Positions 10,866 through 20,207 of a DNA stretch of 64,000 bases are shown here, in pieces. The stretch is taken from contig CAVOZC010000014.1 of NCBI GenBank assembly GCA_963700865.1, positions 33,414 through 97,413 on the forward strand, given 5' to 3'. The first letter of the stretch is position 1. Each line of letters begins with the position of its first letter. Below the pieces are notes generated by a model. It saw nothing but the letters and a program-made list of their open reading frames with translations, did no database searches and was not told the origin of the DNA. The position numbers and the translations under genes were made by a program. Source of the stretch: CAVOGJ01 sp963700865. Its GTDB lineage: Bacteria > Planctomycetota > Planctomycetia > Pirellulales > Pirellulaceae.

Positions 10866-12545
10866 TCAGTCAAAAGCGCCTTGCACAAACCACGCATCCC
10901 GTTGCAGATCGCGAAACAGCCAGAAGCGATTTCCATCGTGATCCTCCACTTGAAAATAGTCCCGACGAATCAACTGCCCCCGCCACCAGCCTGTCTCGAT
11001 ACGCTCAGGTCCCCAATAGCGCTGGATGCGATAGGTGTGTCCGGCAAAACCAAAACTGGCCGGCGGACCCGTTCGCGGGGCAACCGTGGTATGCAACCGT
11101 TCTGGCACGATGACACGCAAGGGGCGAAAACCAAACGACTGTTGATGGCGTCTGCGTGCCAAGGCGGAACCGTCGGCAATGGTCGAGCCATCGGTTAACG
11201 GGATATAGCGAAAGGCATACTCCGCTTGCGGCTCGGCCAGCAACCGCGCCCCAAGTACCGTATCCTGACCCAGCCGGCTACTGACACGATCGACAAATCG
11301 AGCCAGCTCGCCGGGAGCCGCGTGGGTCGCCTCGTCCAGCAAATCGGCCTGGCAAAAACTGATGGCCGCCGAGATCGAGACACACAAATCGACTCGTTGC
11401 ACGGTATCCTTGATCGTTCGCTGCTCGAACTGCAGCGCGAGTAATTCCTCCAGATGTGCCTGTTCCGCCGATGGCCGAAACAATCCGAGTGAAATCGTGA
11501 CACGGGTCCGATCCGTCAGATACAAATGACATTCGATCCCGATGGCCCCCCGACCCTGTTGGCTCAAGCGGATACAGACTTGCTCCAGCAAGGTGCGCAA
11601 GCAGGCTCGCAGGACGTCGCGATTGGCAGTCGGATGCTCAAAAGCAAAGGATGCCTCCAGCGGCACGGAAACCGCACACGTCGCAAACGTCTCGGGCAAG
11701 ATCCCCATGGCTTGATCGATTCGCGGCAATAGTTCATCACCAAATCGTGCCTGTAAACCGCTGCGCGGCAGTTGCAGCAGTTGTCCCACCGAGCGAATAC
11801 CCAACTGCTGCAATCGGTCGATGGTCGCCTCGGCCACCCGCAGCGATTCGATCGGTAGGGGCTGAAGAGCCGCCAGCACCTGTCCCGGCGGGACCATAAA
11901 ACTGGCGGGCATGTCGAGTCGCCCTCCGGATGGCAACGTGTTCGCCACTTCACCCCGTTCCGATAACTCGTCACGGAACGCATATCCAGGCACCGTGCCG
12001 CCGAAATGAGCTACCGCCCAGGCGGCTCCCAAGTGATCACTCACGGCCACCGAGGCGACGTATCCCAGCGTTCCCAGCCACTGATGCACCGCCCCCACCA
12101 GGGACGACTCACCCCCACAGCGAGCCGCCGATTGGGTCACATCAAGGAGTAAACTCGCCGGCGTGGAGGACTCTTCCAACCCAACCGACGGACTGAACCG
12201 CTCGCAGGCCATCGCCAATGCGGTAAGCGCCCGCAGATCGGCGCGAGGATCATGTTCCGCCAGGTGCGGAAACTGGCCACGATGTGTCGCCCCTGACTTG
12301 GTTCTCTGGGTGGCAGCCACCTCGGCCAGCGACATGCCCACCTGGATGCCTTGCTGATTGGCGCGATGATCACAATGGACAACGCGTTGGCCACGGCGCG
12401 GATCCCGTGCGTGCAACACCACCACGCGACCGCTAAGTGCGGGCTGAGCGACGGTGAACCGCTGGATGGGCCAGTGAGGCAGCCAAATGCACATCAGCCG
12501 CTTGGGACATGGGCGAGCCGTGCTGGTGGAGACTGGGCCGTTCAT
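10866..12545 (-). CDS. imuB: ImuB, catalytically degenerate Y-family polymerase
   Basis: The protein has 559 residues. The Y-family N-terminus, normally carrying a metal-binding Asp (DMDAFFAS type), reads LMCIWLPHWPIQRF and lacks the acid. The second catalytic region (PSVGLEESST..LLLDVT) does not have the paired acidic residues of active Pol IV/V. This matches ImuB proteins, which act as clamp-binding adaptors, not polymerases. A helix-hairpin-helix region (LQQLGIRSVGQLLQLPRSGL) and little-finger region follow. The C-terminal 90 residues (RYWGPERIETGWWRG, DYFQVEDHDGNRFWLFRD) are the typical ImuB-C tail. The ATG at 12545 places its first 113 bp inside imuA; ATG 12494 is an alternative. It sits between imuA and dnaE2 on the same strand. 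Confidence 0.9.
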   Translation of the reverse strand: MNGPVSTSTARPCPKRLMCIWLPHWPIQRFTVAQPALSGRVVVLHARDPRRGQRVVHCDHRANQQGIQVGMSLAEVAATQRTKSGATHRGQFPHLAEHDPRADLRALTALAMACERFSPSVGLEESSTPASLLLDVTQSAARCGGESSLVGAVHQWLGTLGYVASVAVSDHLGAAWAVAHFGGTVPGYAFRDELSERGEVANTLPSGGRLDMPASFMVPPGQVLAALQPLPIESLRVAEATIDRLQQLGIRSVGQLLQLPRSGLQARFGDELLPRIDQAMGILPETFATCAVSVPLEASFAFEHPTANRDVLRACLRTLLEQVCIRLSQQGRGAIGIECHLYLTDRTRVTISLGLFRPSAEQAHLEELLALQFEQRTIKDTVQRVDLCVSISAAISFCQADLLDEATHAAPGELARFVDRVSSRLGQDTVLGARLLAEPQAEYAFRYIPLTDGSTIADGSALARRRHQQSFGFRPLRVIVPERLHTTVAPRTGPPASFGFAGHTYRIQRYWGPERIETGWWRGQLIRRDYFQVEDHDGNRFWLFRDLQRDAWFVQGAFD

Positions 12546-13431
12546 GATCGGATGTCTCTGCATGCAAAAAGGAAACGGAAGACGCTTCCATACTGACAAT
12601 CTGACCGGTAACAGGATGCATCACGACCTGAAAAGACGGCACCGGTCGGGTACCACGACACCGTAATAACTCGACCCGCCACCGCCTGGCCCAAGGCGTG
12701 CGGCAATGCAGCGGCGAACCGCGGCTGGCCGGGCCTGTTCCAGTTTCCACCGAATCGACTCGCGATTGGTCCGACGATGCCTCGAATAACCGTCCCTCCG
12801 CGACGCGTGTTTCGGATTCCCAAGGCACCGATGGCAACGGTTGCAATAACAATTGAATGTCGGACCAGGATGGCTTGCCTCGAGCCGCCAATGGTCGGAG
12901 CAACAATCCCAGCGTGCTCCCCTGCTCCGCCGCCAATTGCAGCCGCCGAAAGTCGCGCGGCGCCAATTGCGGAAGCCGCGCCCAGACAGCCGCCACACTC
13001 GGACAACGTAAGGCCTGATCGAGAGCCCAGATCGAGTCGCCATGGCCCCGCGGCTGAATCACCACCAGCCGCCGCAAATCAATGCCCAGCGCGGCCGCCA
13101 CCGGTGGATAAAAACTGCGATCCTGGTCGATGACCACCATCCGCTTGTGGCCACCGCGTTCCGCGCCAGAATACCGCAGCGCTCGCTCGGCCGCCCGCAA
13201 GGCCCACGTCGCGGCTCCACTGCCCGGCCCCGCCGCGAACCACTCCACCAAACTACCAAGACGAAAACCACCCTGAGGCAGCACGCGATCCAGCGCTGGA
13301 CAACCACTCGGAACGACGGACGAGCCCGACGTATGATGCAGTGACTCGCAGTGCCGTATCTGCTGACGCAGGGATTGCAGGAGATGGTGGGTCAACTTAT
13401 CATCGCCCGCGGGCGAGGGCAAAGCGTTCAT
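12433..13431 (-). CDS. imuA: ImuA, RecA-like mutasome protein
   Basis: The protein has about 332 residues in the RecA/SulA-like fold. CPALDRVLPQGGFRLGSLVEWFA leads into GPGSGAATW, a P-loop position without the usual Lys, as is common in ImuA. RMVVIDQDRSFYPP and an Arg-rich C-terminal half follow. ImuA binds and is needed for the ImuB-DnaE2 mutasome in species where it has been tested. I chose ATG 13431 because GGAGAG lies upstream; ATG 13449 is also possible. The C-terminus overlaps imuB by up to 113 bp, and its last 25 residues look like an out-of-frame reading of imuB, so the real stop may be earlier if an indel is hidden there. A palindrome (13529-13547) lies about 100 bp upstream. Confidence 0.85.
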   Translation of the reverse strand: MNALPSPAGDDKLTHHLLQSLRQQIRHCESLHHTSGSSVVPSGCPALDRVLPQGGFRLGSLVEWFAAGPGSGAATWALRAAERALRYSGAERGGHKRMVVIDQDRSFYPPVAAALGIDLRRLVVIQPRGHGDSIWALDQALRCPSVAAVWARLPQLAPRDFRRLQLAAEQGSTLGLLLRPLAARGKPSWSDIQLLLQPLPSVPWESETRVAEGRLFEASSDQSRVDSVETGTGPASRGSPLHCRTPWARRWRVELLRCRGTRPVPSFQVVMHPVTGQIVSMEASSVSFLHAETSDHERPSLHQHGSPMSQAADVHLAASLAHPAVHRRSART

Positions 13432-13528
13432 ATCCGGCGGACTCTCCATGACATACGACCCCGGACATACACACCACCTGCGTGCGGGGCCCCGAAAGAT
13501 GACTCTCGTAAGCTGAACAACCGATGAC

Positions 13529-13547
13529 TGTACGTCTGTATCGTACA
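13529..13547. promoter_or_regulatory. Palindromic operator candidate between imuA and the J-domain gene
   Basis: TGTACG and CGTACA form a perfect 6-bp inverted repeat separated by 7 bases. It lies in the divergent control region, 98 bp upstream of the imuA start and 43 bp upstream of the J-domain start. Mutasome operons are LexA-controlled in the bacteria where this has been tested, and the half-site GTAC resembles the cyanobacterial LexA box. That this is the SOS operator here is inference. Confidence 0.4.
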
Positions 13548-13589
13548 CTCGTCAACCGCCACGCCAGTCTTTTAAGAAAAAGCCAAGCC

Positions 13590-14336
13590 ATGCCATCTCC
13601 CGAGTCGCGATATCTCACGGATAAACGCCCCGAATTCATGGCGACGCTGGGCCTGCTACCACCCTACGAATGGGAGGACGTCAAACGGGCCTATCGTGAC
13701 AAAGCCAAAACGGCTCATCCCGATCACGGTGGTGAAATCAGCCAATTTCGCAAAATCCAGACCGCTTACGAGCATGCCCTCCATTACGTCGAATTCAGCA
13801 GCAACAAACGCGAATGGATTGCGAATCGCATGGACAGCTATCTGGCTCGGCAAACCCTCGAACTGGAACTGCAACAACTCGGCGCCGACGTAACCATCGC
13901 CGAATCCGAAAGCTTGAAGAACTCGTTCGGCGAATTCGCCGAATTGGCCGCCACGATCGATACCATCGCGTTGCTGGATTCTGAACACGGACCGCAACTG
14001 GTCGAACTGATCGTTTCCGCACAATCGTCACTGACCGGCTTACGGCGACTGACGCTCGCGGGCAGCCATCTCAACGATCCGCACGCATTGCGGTTGGCCT
14101 GTCTTGCCTCACTCGAAGCCCTGGACCTGAGTCGCACTCAAGTTACCAGCGGCATTAGCCGGCTCGTTGACGAAATCCCGGCCATGATGGAGCTGAACTT
14201 GGACAAAACCCGCGTCGGCTGGCTCAGTCGCCGCCGTATCGCGAATGTGTTACGCAAACGCTCCGAAAAGAGAACTGCCGCGGCCGCACTGAATCCGTAT
14301 GAAATGTATCGGCAAGGCAAGCAATTTCGTGGCTGA
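13590..14336 (+). CDS. J-domain protein with leucine-rich-like C-terminal half
   Basis: The protein has 248 residues. The N-terminal 65 residues form a J-domain: helix II VKRAYRDKAKTA, the diagnostic HPD tripeptide and helix III FRKIQTAYEHAL. J-domains stimulate the ATPase of Hsp70 (DnaK). After a helical linker the C-terminal half shows LRRLTLAGSHLNDPHALRL, LEALDLSRTQV and MMELNLDKTRV, spaced like two or three leucine-rich repeats. That points to a client-binding surface but not to a specific client. There is no Gly/Phe or zinc-finger region, so it is not a classical DnaJ. I prefer ATG 13590 over 13524 because it directly precedes the J-domain and follows the purine-rich AAGAAAAAG. It diverges from the imuA operon and shares its control region. 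Confidence 0.8.
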   Translation: MPSPESRYLTDKRPEFMATLGLLPPYEWEDVKRAYRDKAKTAHPDHGGEISQFRKIQTAYEHALHYVEFSSNKREWIANRMDSYLARQTLELELQQLGADVTIAESESLKNSFGEFAELAATIDTIALLDSEHGPQLVELIVSAQSSLTGLRRLTLAGSHLNDPHALRLACLASLEALDLSRTQVTSGISRLVDEIPAMMELNLDKTRVGWLSRRRIANVLRKRSEKRTAAAALNPYEMYRQGKQFRG

Positions 14337-14403
14337 CGACGCATGCACGGCGGGAAGCCGGTGAACTTGGCAAGCCACATGCGGGCTTCTGGAGGGTAAG
14401 TGT

Positions 14404-14426
14404 CGTGGATCGCCGCGCGATCCACG
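14404..14426. terminator. Perfect hairpin between convergent genes
   Basis: CGTGGATCG and CGATCCACG form a perfect 9-bp stem with a 5-base loop in the gap between the convergent J-domain and BBP7 genes. There is no U-run, so it could be a bidirectional transcription-end or mRNA-stabilising hairpin and not a classical intrinsic terminator. Confidence 0.35.
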
Positions 14427-14477
14427 GCTTCACGCACCACGCTCGATCATCCGGAGCACTGCCAAACCAACCCGGTG

Positions 14478-16162
14478 TTAGAAACTGAGCTCCAAGCCCG
14501 TCGTGAATGAATAGGCGAAGATATGGTCGTCATTCCCCAAGTTGATCGCGGCGGCCGGCAATGCATAGTCACCACTCGAAGGACGCGTCAAGCCACTCGC
14601 GTACCAGGCCGTATACCCGAAACGCCAGGCGGCAAACCTCCCCAGATAGTAGGACGAACCCAGCCGCCACTCGAGCGCCGGGGAAAACTGAAGATTCTCT
14701 GTCGTGCGGTCCAACGACGAACTGGTGTTCAAATTTAAAGGCTCGTTCAACCCTCCGCCGCTGACCGCCGTCAAACTGCCGGTCTGCGTCGCTCGCTGAC
14801 TGTTAATCCCCGCCAGGAAGCGGAACGAACCATCCAAACGCCAGGCGCCGGTCGACCAACCATACCCGACGCCCACCTGTGGTCCATAAATGAAGTTCTC
14901 GACCGTCGCATCGTTCGTGTAGTTCACAAAACTTCCGGTGGCATTGATGCGAAAACGCTCCTTCACGTCCAGAAATCGCACGCCACCCAACCAATAGAAT
15001 CCGCCGCCTTCACCGCCGGTCAGGGCACCGGTTTTCATTACCTCAAAGCCCTCCAGCTCCGTCCGCACCGCGATCGCGATGTTGGCAAAGACCGGCAGAA
15101 AGGTAATCAGGTCGCCATCGTCCTGGGGAGCCGGTGTGTCCGGGATCCCGTCGAAATTCGTATCTTGACCCGAGTTGCCGAAAATGTTGTTGCCATTTTC
15201 GTCATCGGCGAAACCATCAAAATTCGCGTCGGGAAACCCCAACAGCAAACCGAGCGGGTCTTCAAAATCGATCACGCCTCCGGAGAGACTCGCTTGCTTG
15301 TCCTGATTGATCAACAGAATGCTCACGATCCAGCCATTGCCAGTACCCCAACGATCATTAAAACCGAACTCCAGCCGATCGTTGAATTCTGGACGTTCAT
15401 TGATCAGGTTGCCGCCAAGCCCCTCGAAATCATCGATCCGAATCGCTTGATTCAGCTGAGTGCCTGGAGCTGGCACGCCGAACCGACCGGTCGACGCGGA
15501 ATCAATCGATGTGTACAGCAGGTCCCAATTGAAGAACAGCCCGACGCGGCGGTAGGGCGGTTTGCAGCCGGCAAACAAAGGCGGCTCTGTTCCCGCGACC
15601 GGTTCAAACCCGTAATTTGATTCGGCGGAAGGCAGGCTGGGAATCGCCAGCACGTTGCTCGCGGCATTGCCGCTTCCCACGGCTGACGAGGTCGCTCCCG
15701 AGGGTGCGTAGAGCGGTTCCTGCCCCGAGGTTGGCGGCGTCAAGTCGAGCGGTGCTGCTGCCGAATTCGTTTGAAAGGAACTTCCGCGTCCAGGCGCGGG
15801 CGGCGATGGCCCGCCCGCCGCGGTCCCCTGCGGCGCCGCCATGGGAGTGGTTTGGGGGGGCGTACTGTATTGAATCCGATCGTAAGGCGAGCCGGTCTGT
15901 TGTTGATTTGCCGTGCGAACGCCGTCCCAATAAGCTTGAGCCGCCGCCGGCGACGAACCAAAATGGTTGCCAGGCTGCGTGCCGTTCGCCAAGGGGGGCG
16001 GGCCCGGAGGCGTCAGAGGTGGCGCGTTGTCTTCCACGGTGAGATTCAGCGGGCTGGCGAGCCCGCCGAGGGAAACAGGAAGTTATCGCAAAGCCCCGCA
16101 CGCGCGGCCAACGCTACAACCAGTCCTACAGCGGACCAACGAAAGGAGGAGTGCAGTCGCAT
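14478..16162 (-). CDS. BBP7-type outer-membrane beta-barrel protein, one frameshift near the N-terminus
   Basis: An ATG at 16162 opens a signal peptide (SAVGLVVALAARAGL), but that frame hits a stop at about 16050. Adding one base in the GGG/CCC run near 16051 joins it to PLNLTVEDNAPP and the long open frame ending at 14478. The joined protein is about 560 residues. A Pro/Ala/Gly/Ser-rich linker is followed by alternating beta segments (VGLFFNWDLLYTSIDS, FYWLGGVRFLDVKERFR, GVGYGWSTGAWRLDGSFRF) and a terminal Phe (GLELSF), the usual BAM recognition end. This matches the planctomycete BBP7 barrel family, whose substrates are unknown. It is monocistronic and diverges from the gene at 16499. The 336-bp gap between them shows no convincing promoter. 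Confidence 0.78.
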
Positions 16163-16498
16163 GGGAAAAGACTCTTTGGACTGGATGGGAAAAGACGGCC
16201 GGCAGTTCGTTAAGTCAGGAATAGTCGCGCCAACCGGCCTGTAACAGGTCGTAGTATTCGTCGGTTCGGCGTTTCCGTTGCATTTACGAATTTAAGAACG
16301 ACCCCACTTGCCGGAACAATCGTTAATCTTTCCAGCCCCCAGTCCCCGCATAACCGGTACACTTTTACCAGTTTGACATCCTGCCGCAGCCAAAGTCACC
16401 CGACTTCAGACCCCGGACCACGAACCGTCTCGTTGCAGCAGCTGGCTCGCACGCCAGTTCCTCGCCGCTGCCCGACCTGACCAGCAAGCCCCTTCGCC

Positions 16499-17728
16499 AT
16501 GCCAGCTCAAAGCGAACTTTGGAGTTTCATTCCCGTCGCCGACTATCGGGCTCCGCTGCCTCCCGTAAACGACGCCGCGAGTGGCCGTATGAAGCGACTT
16601 TGGGAATGGCTGCGAGGCCTCGTTTCCACCCGGGGACAAGAATCGGATGCCGACCGCCCTCGCAGCGATCGCCCGACCGAGGTGCAGCTGGAAGCCATGT
16701 CACTCACGACTGGCTGGAAACAGGCCGCCGAGGCAGTCAGCGACGACCTGGGAGCCAACTGGTTTGAGGAGCCGCATCCGGAAAGGCCGGTCCAGCCTTT
16801 CGTCGCTCCGCCCGGCTGCAGCTTCGATCAATGGGTGCCGTGGCTGGCCAGTGAACGACAGGTCCGCATGCTCCGGGCCCCCTCGCCGGATGAGGTACTG
16901 CAAGCATCACGGTCGGCGGCGCCCGAGTTACCCGGACTCGAGGCGTCCGCGTCGGACGTGCTTGTGATTCCGAAGCTGGAGCAGTGGTATCTTCGCCATG
17001 AAGACGGACTGGCACTCGTGCGGACACTCCTCGATCGGCTCACGCATACCAAGCAGCGGGTAATTGTCGGCTGCGATAGCTGGGCCTGGGCGTTTCTCCA
17101 AGGTGCGATCGGGGTTGAGGATATTTTGGGCGAAGCGAAAACACTGGCTCCCTTCGATGCCAATCGGATGGACACCTTGCTGCGCACCATGCTGGACTTT
17201 GACCGGTTCGACTTTCGCCAAAGCGCTAAGATGGAACCCGTCTTCCCTCCGGCAGCGGCAGTAGACCCCGAGGCAGCGGGCCGGGCCGAAGTTCCCGTTG
17301 CGGACGTGATTCGCAACCTGGCAGCGAACGCCCGTGGAAATCCGGCCGTGGCCCTCGCCATCTGGAGGGCCCTACTCCGCACGCATCCCGCCGACGCCAA
17401 GGGCGCCGCAGCTTCCACGAGCTCCCCATCCCGGTCCATCCTGTGGGTCGATCCGCCCTCGGAATGGACACTCCCGCGACTACCTCAAGATATGGATCGG
17501 ATCGACCGCTACTTGATCCATGCGCTTCTGCTGCATGGCGGACTGGCGCGACCGATACTGCCAATGCTTCTGCCCTTTCCCACAGATGAACTGCAGCGGC
17601 GCCTCGCCGCGTTGCGGCGTGTGGGAATCATCGAGACACGATGCGAGATGCTGCACGTGGCACTGACGGCTTACCCGCTCGTCCGACGGGACTTGCAAAG
17701 CGCGGATTTCTTGGTCGATGGTATCTGA
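16499..17728 (+). CDS. Conserved-looking hypothetical protein upstream of MscS
   Basis: The protein has 409 residues and no signal peptide or membrane helix. The N-terminal third is rich in Trp and charged residues. The middle contains DVLVIPKLEQWYLRHEDGL followed by a hydrophobic strand VIVGCDSWAWAF, resembling the Walker B/sensor part of a P-loop ATPase, but no Walker A is seen. The C-terminal 80 residues look like a winged-helix (HALLLHGGLARPILPMLLPF..LQRRLAALRRVGIIE). It could be a degenerate STAND/AAA-type regulator; I do not recognise the family. It ends 33 bp before the MscS gene on the same strand, so the two are probably co-transcribed. Confidence 0.65.
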   Translation: MPAQSELWSFIPVADYRAPLPPVNDAASGRMKRLWEWLRGLVSTRGQESDADRPRSDRPTEVQLEAMSLTTGWKQAAEAVSDDLGANWFEEPHPERPVQPFVAPPGCSFDQWVPWLASERQVRMLRAPSPDEVLQASRSAAPELPGLEASASDVLVIPKLEQWYLRHEDGLALVRTLLDRLTHTKQRVIVGCDSWAWAFLQGAIGVEDILGEAKTLAPFDANRMDTLLRTMLDFDRFDFRQSAKMEPVFPPAAAVDPEAAGRAEVPVADVIRNLAANARGNPAVALAIWRALLRTHPADAKGAAASTSSPSRSILWVDPPSEWTLPRLPQDMDRIDRYLIHALLLHGGLARPILPMLLPFPTDELQRRLAALRRVGIIETRCEMLHVALTAYPLVRRDLQSADFLVDGI

Positions 17729-17761
17729 AAGACGAACTGGATTTTAACGAGGAATTCACCG

Positions 17762-18592
17762 ATGCCCGACAGCAGCCTGGCTGAAGCAGACGCTTCACGC
17801 ATCTTGAAGGAATGGCAGGAGATCCATTGGTGGGAAGCCTTTTTGGTGCTCGCGTTAGGCCTGCTGTTGGCGTTGGCGATCAAGTGGCTCGTTCCCTGGC
17901 TCGCCAGACGATTACCGGATCAATTTCGCCTATGGATCCTTCCCTGGGAACCGATCCTCCGCGTCGCGGTGCTGCTGACGGTCTTCGCTTATGTGATTCG
18001 CCTTGTGATCCATCCCACACCCCAAAACCTGCTCGCCATATCCGGCACCTTGGCCGTGTTGCTCGGCTTCGCCTTCAAGGACTACGCGAGCAGTCTGATC
18101 GCCGGCGTGGTGGCACTGTACGAACGTCCTTATCGCAATGGAGATTGGATTCGTATCGAGGAGACTTATGGTGAAGTGCGTTCACTGAATTTGCGTACCG
18201 TCCAGATTGTCACTCCCGACGATACGGTGGTCGCAATCCCACACAACAAAATGTGGACGACCGCCATCCTCAACAGCAACAATGGACAGCGCGAATTAAT
18301 GTGTGTCGCCGACTTTTACCTGCACCCGGATCATGATGGTCGCGTCGTCCGTCAGCGCCTGCGTGACGTGGCCCTCGCCAGTCCCTTTCTGCAAATCCGC
18401 AAGCCGATCCTGATCGTGGCCGCCGAGAAACCGTGGGGCACGCAATACCGACTGAGAGCCTATCCCATCGATGGAAGAGATCAATTCCAGTTTATCACCG
18501 ACCTGACGCTCCGCGGGAAAGCCATGTTGCGTCGCCTCGGGATCAAACCGGCCTTGGCGACGGCCGCGGTCGATGCGGAGCCAAGTGAATGA
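17762..18592 (+). CDS. MscS-family small-conductance mechanosensitive channel
   Basis: The protein has 276 residues, close to the size of E. coli MscS (286). Three hydrophobic helices occupy about residues 24-115. The pore-lining third helix and start of the beta domain carry the family signature (LLGFAFKDYASSLIAGVVAL, then RPYRNGDWIRI). The conserved GEVRSLNLRTVQI and IPHNKMW follow, then a C-terminal alpha/beta domain. MscS channels open under membrane tension and release solutes during hypo-osmotic shock. An AGGAAT sequence 5-10 bp before the ATG supports the start. The upstream hypothetical gene ends 33 bp before it. The 190 bp after its stop hold nothing I can identify. Confidence 0.92.
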   Translation: MPDSSLAEADASRILKEWQEIHWWEAFLVLALGLLLALAIKWLVPWLARRLPDQFRLWILPWEPILRVAVLLTVFAYVIRLVIHPTPQNLLAISGTLAVLLGFAFKDYASSLIAGVVALYERPYRNGDWIRIEETYGEVRSLNLRTVQIVTPDDTVVAIPHNKMWTTAILNSNNGQRELMCVADFYLHPDHDGRVVRQRLRDVALASPFLQIRKPILIVAAEKPWGTQYRLRAYPIDGRDQFQFITDLTLRGKAMLRRLGIKPALATAAVDAEPSE

Positions 18593-18782
18593 TCGGTTTA
18601 CCAGCATCACGTTTTTTCCCCGATGCACCGACATTGCGATCGATTCATGAGCGTTCAGCACGGCTGAGAAGCTATTTTCATGTACAAGAAGCGGCTACTG
18701 CATGCCCCTTTGCCATGGCTGAGGCATCCCGCCACCGTCGATGCGTGTCCCCCTGTGCCGTGGCTGCCCAGGGCAAACAGCC

Positions 18783-20207
18783 TTAGTCAATCACCACGGC
18801 CAGGTCAGACAGCGCCAGCCTGCGCGTCTGTTCGACACATTCTGGATGTCCCCTCCATGGATCGTCGGGATCGAATACGACCAGCTCGTGAGCGACCGGA
18901 ACACCGGTTCTTTCGTAACACTCACCGTTCGGAGCCGTATAGACTTCGTTGGAAAGCGTCAGGGAGACGTTGCCTGGCAAAGGCTTTTCCAGCATGTCGG
19001 ACAAGGCGCCACGCGTCGGCTGGCCCACCAATGTGACGTTGGGAAGACACTTGAGGTAGAGCACGGTGGATTCCCCCGAACTCACCGTCAGGTCACTGCA
19101 GATCACGTACACGGGACCGAGGTAGCGGCTGCGAGAGGAGGGAACGACATACGCCTCGCGTTCCTGGTCGCCTGGAACCACGGCCTGTTTCGTAAAGGCG
19201 AGCCGTTGCTGGTCCGCAAACCGACCGGCCAATGCCAGCCCTGGCAATTCCATCCCCCCCTGATTAAAGGAAAGGTCGACAATCATGGCCTTAGCATTCT
19301 TCAAATCGTGAACCACCGTCTCCAGAGCCTGGTCTAACAAATCATAGGCAGCCTGCACCGTTGGTGCTCCGTATCCGTTCAGGTGCGTAAGTTGCACATA
19401 TCCCACTTCTCCGTCCAGCCAGCCCCAGCGGAGCCGGTTGGTGACCGCCTTCTTGCCCGCACGGTTGAGCACCCTCTCGTCAACGGCTCGCAGGTAGGCT
19501 TGAAACCAGGCATTGAAGTAGCTGTTCAAGTCTTCGTACTGATCCTGCCGTGCGAACTGTTCCCGTAAGCCCTCTTTGGTCGGGCCTTTTCGCAAGGGGG
19601 CGGATCGCTCTTCACCGTCAACGATCGCACTGAATGTCAAATGGGCATCATTCAGACCTGCGAGCATTTTCGCCTGCAGCTCGAATAATTGTGCATCCGT
19701 CGTCGCCAGGGACACTTGAGTTGCATATTCCTCACTTCGCTCGTCCCAATCTACTTGCCATCGGTCAAAAAAGGCGTAGTGCTCCTGCATGGTTTCTTGG
19801 AATACCTGCATTCGCTCGATGGGTGTCCATGATTCGTCCAAGCTGCGCGGATTTCGAGGCGGCTCGCTTCGCTCCAGCACGCGCCAGCCCATACGCGGAT
19901 CCTCAGTCACCAGCAGATGCCCTGTGGCGGGTTCGATACGAAACCAGCCGACCAACAGCGCCTCGCCGAATTCTTTCGGAAGGCTGTACACAAAACTCTT
20001 TGTCTCGCAAAGGAGTTGGAGTCCGTCTCGATCGATGGTCACCCGGTATCCGTAGCCGCGGGTGCGCCAGTGCCCCCACATCGCTTTCGCGGGCACTCCA
20101 TTGACGAGGATGGGGCGGAAACCATCGGCTTCCCAGGCCGGGGAACTCGATCGTCCGCAGCCGATCGAGATGAGCGAAATAGCAATCGCGATGAAAAGGG
20201 AACGCAT
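18783..20207 (-). CDS. S41-family (C-terminal-processing type) peptidase, lipoprotein
   Basis: The protein has 474 residues. The N-terminus MRSLFIAIAISLISIGCGRS has a lipobox-like ISIGC, so it is probably a lipoprotein facing the periplasm. The C-terminal half matches the S41 catalytic domain: VGYVQLTHLNGYG, MIVDLSFNQGGME, VYVICSDLTVSSGESTVLYLK with the candidate nucleophile Ser in SSGES, and LVGQPTRGALSDM. There is no clear PDZ domain between the N-terminal domain and the catalytic core, unlike CtpA or Prc. S41 enzymes cleave proteins near the C-terminus; the substrate is unknown. AGGAG eight bases before the ATG at 20207 supports this start over the longer frame. It diverges from the TolC cluster. 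Confidence 0.83.
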   Translation of the reverse strand: MRSLFIAIAISLISIGCGRSSSPAWEADGFRPILVNGVPAKAMWGHWRTRGYGYRVTIDRDGLQLLCETKSFVYSLPKEFGEALLVGWFRIEPATGHLLVTEDPRMGWRVLERSEPPRNPRSLDESWTPIERMQVFQETMQEHYAFFDRWQVDWDERSEEYATQVSLATTDAQLFELQAKMLAGLNDAHLTFSAIVDGEERSAPLRKGPTKEGLREQFARQDQYEDLNSYFNAWFQAYLRAVDERVLNRAGKKAVTNRLRWGWLDGEVGYVQLTHLNGYGAPTVQAAYDLLDQALETVVHDLKNAKAMIVDLSFNQGGMELPGLALAGRFADQQRLAFTKQAVVPGDQEREAYVVPSSRSRYLGPVYVICSDLTVSSGESTVLYLKCLPNVTLVGQPTRGALSDMLEKPLPGNVSLTLSNEVYTAPNGECYERTGVPVAHELVVFDPDDPWRGHPECVEQTRRLALSDLAVVID

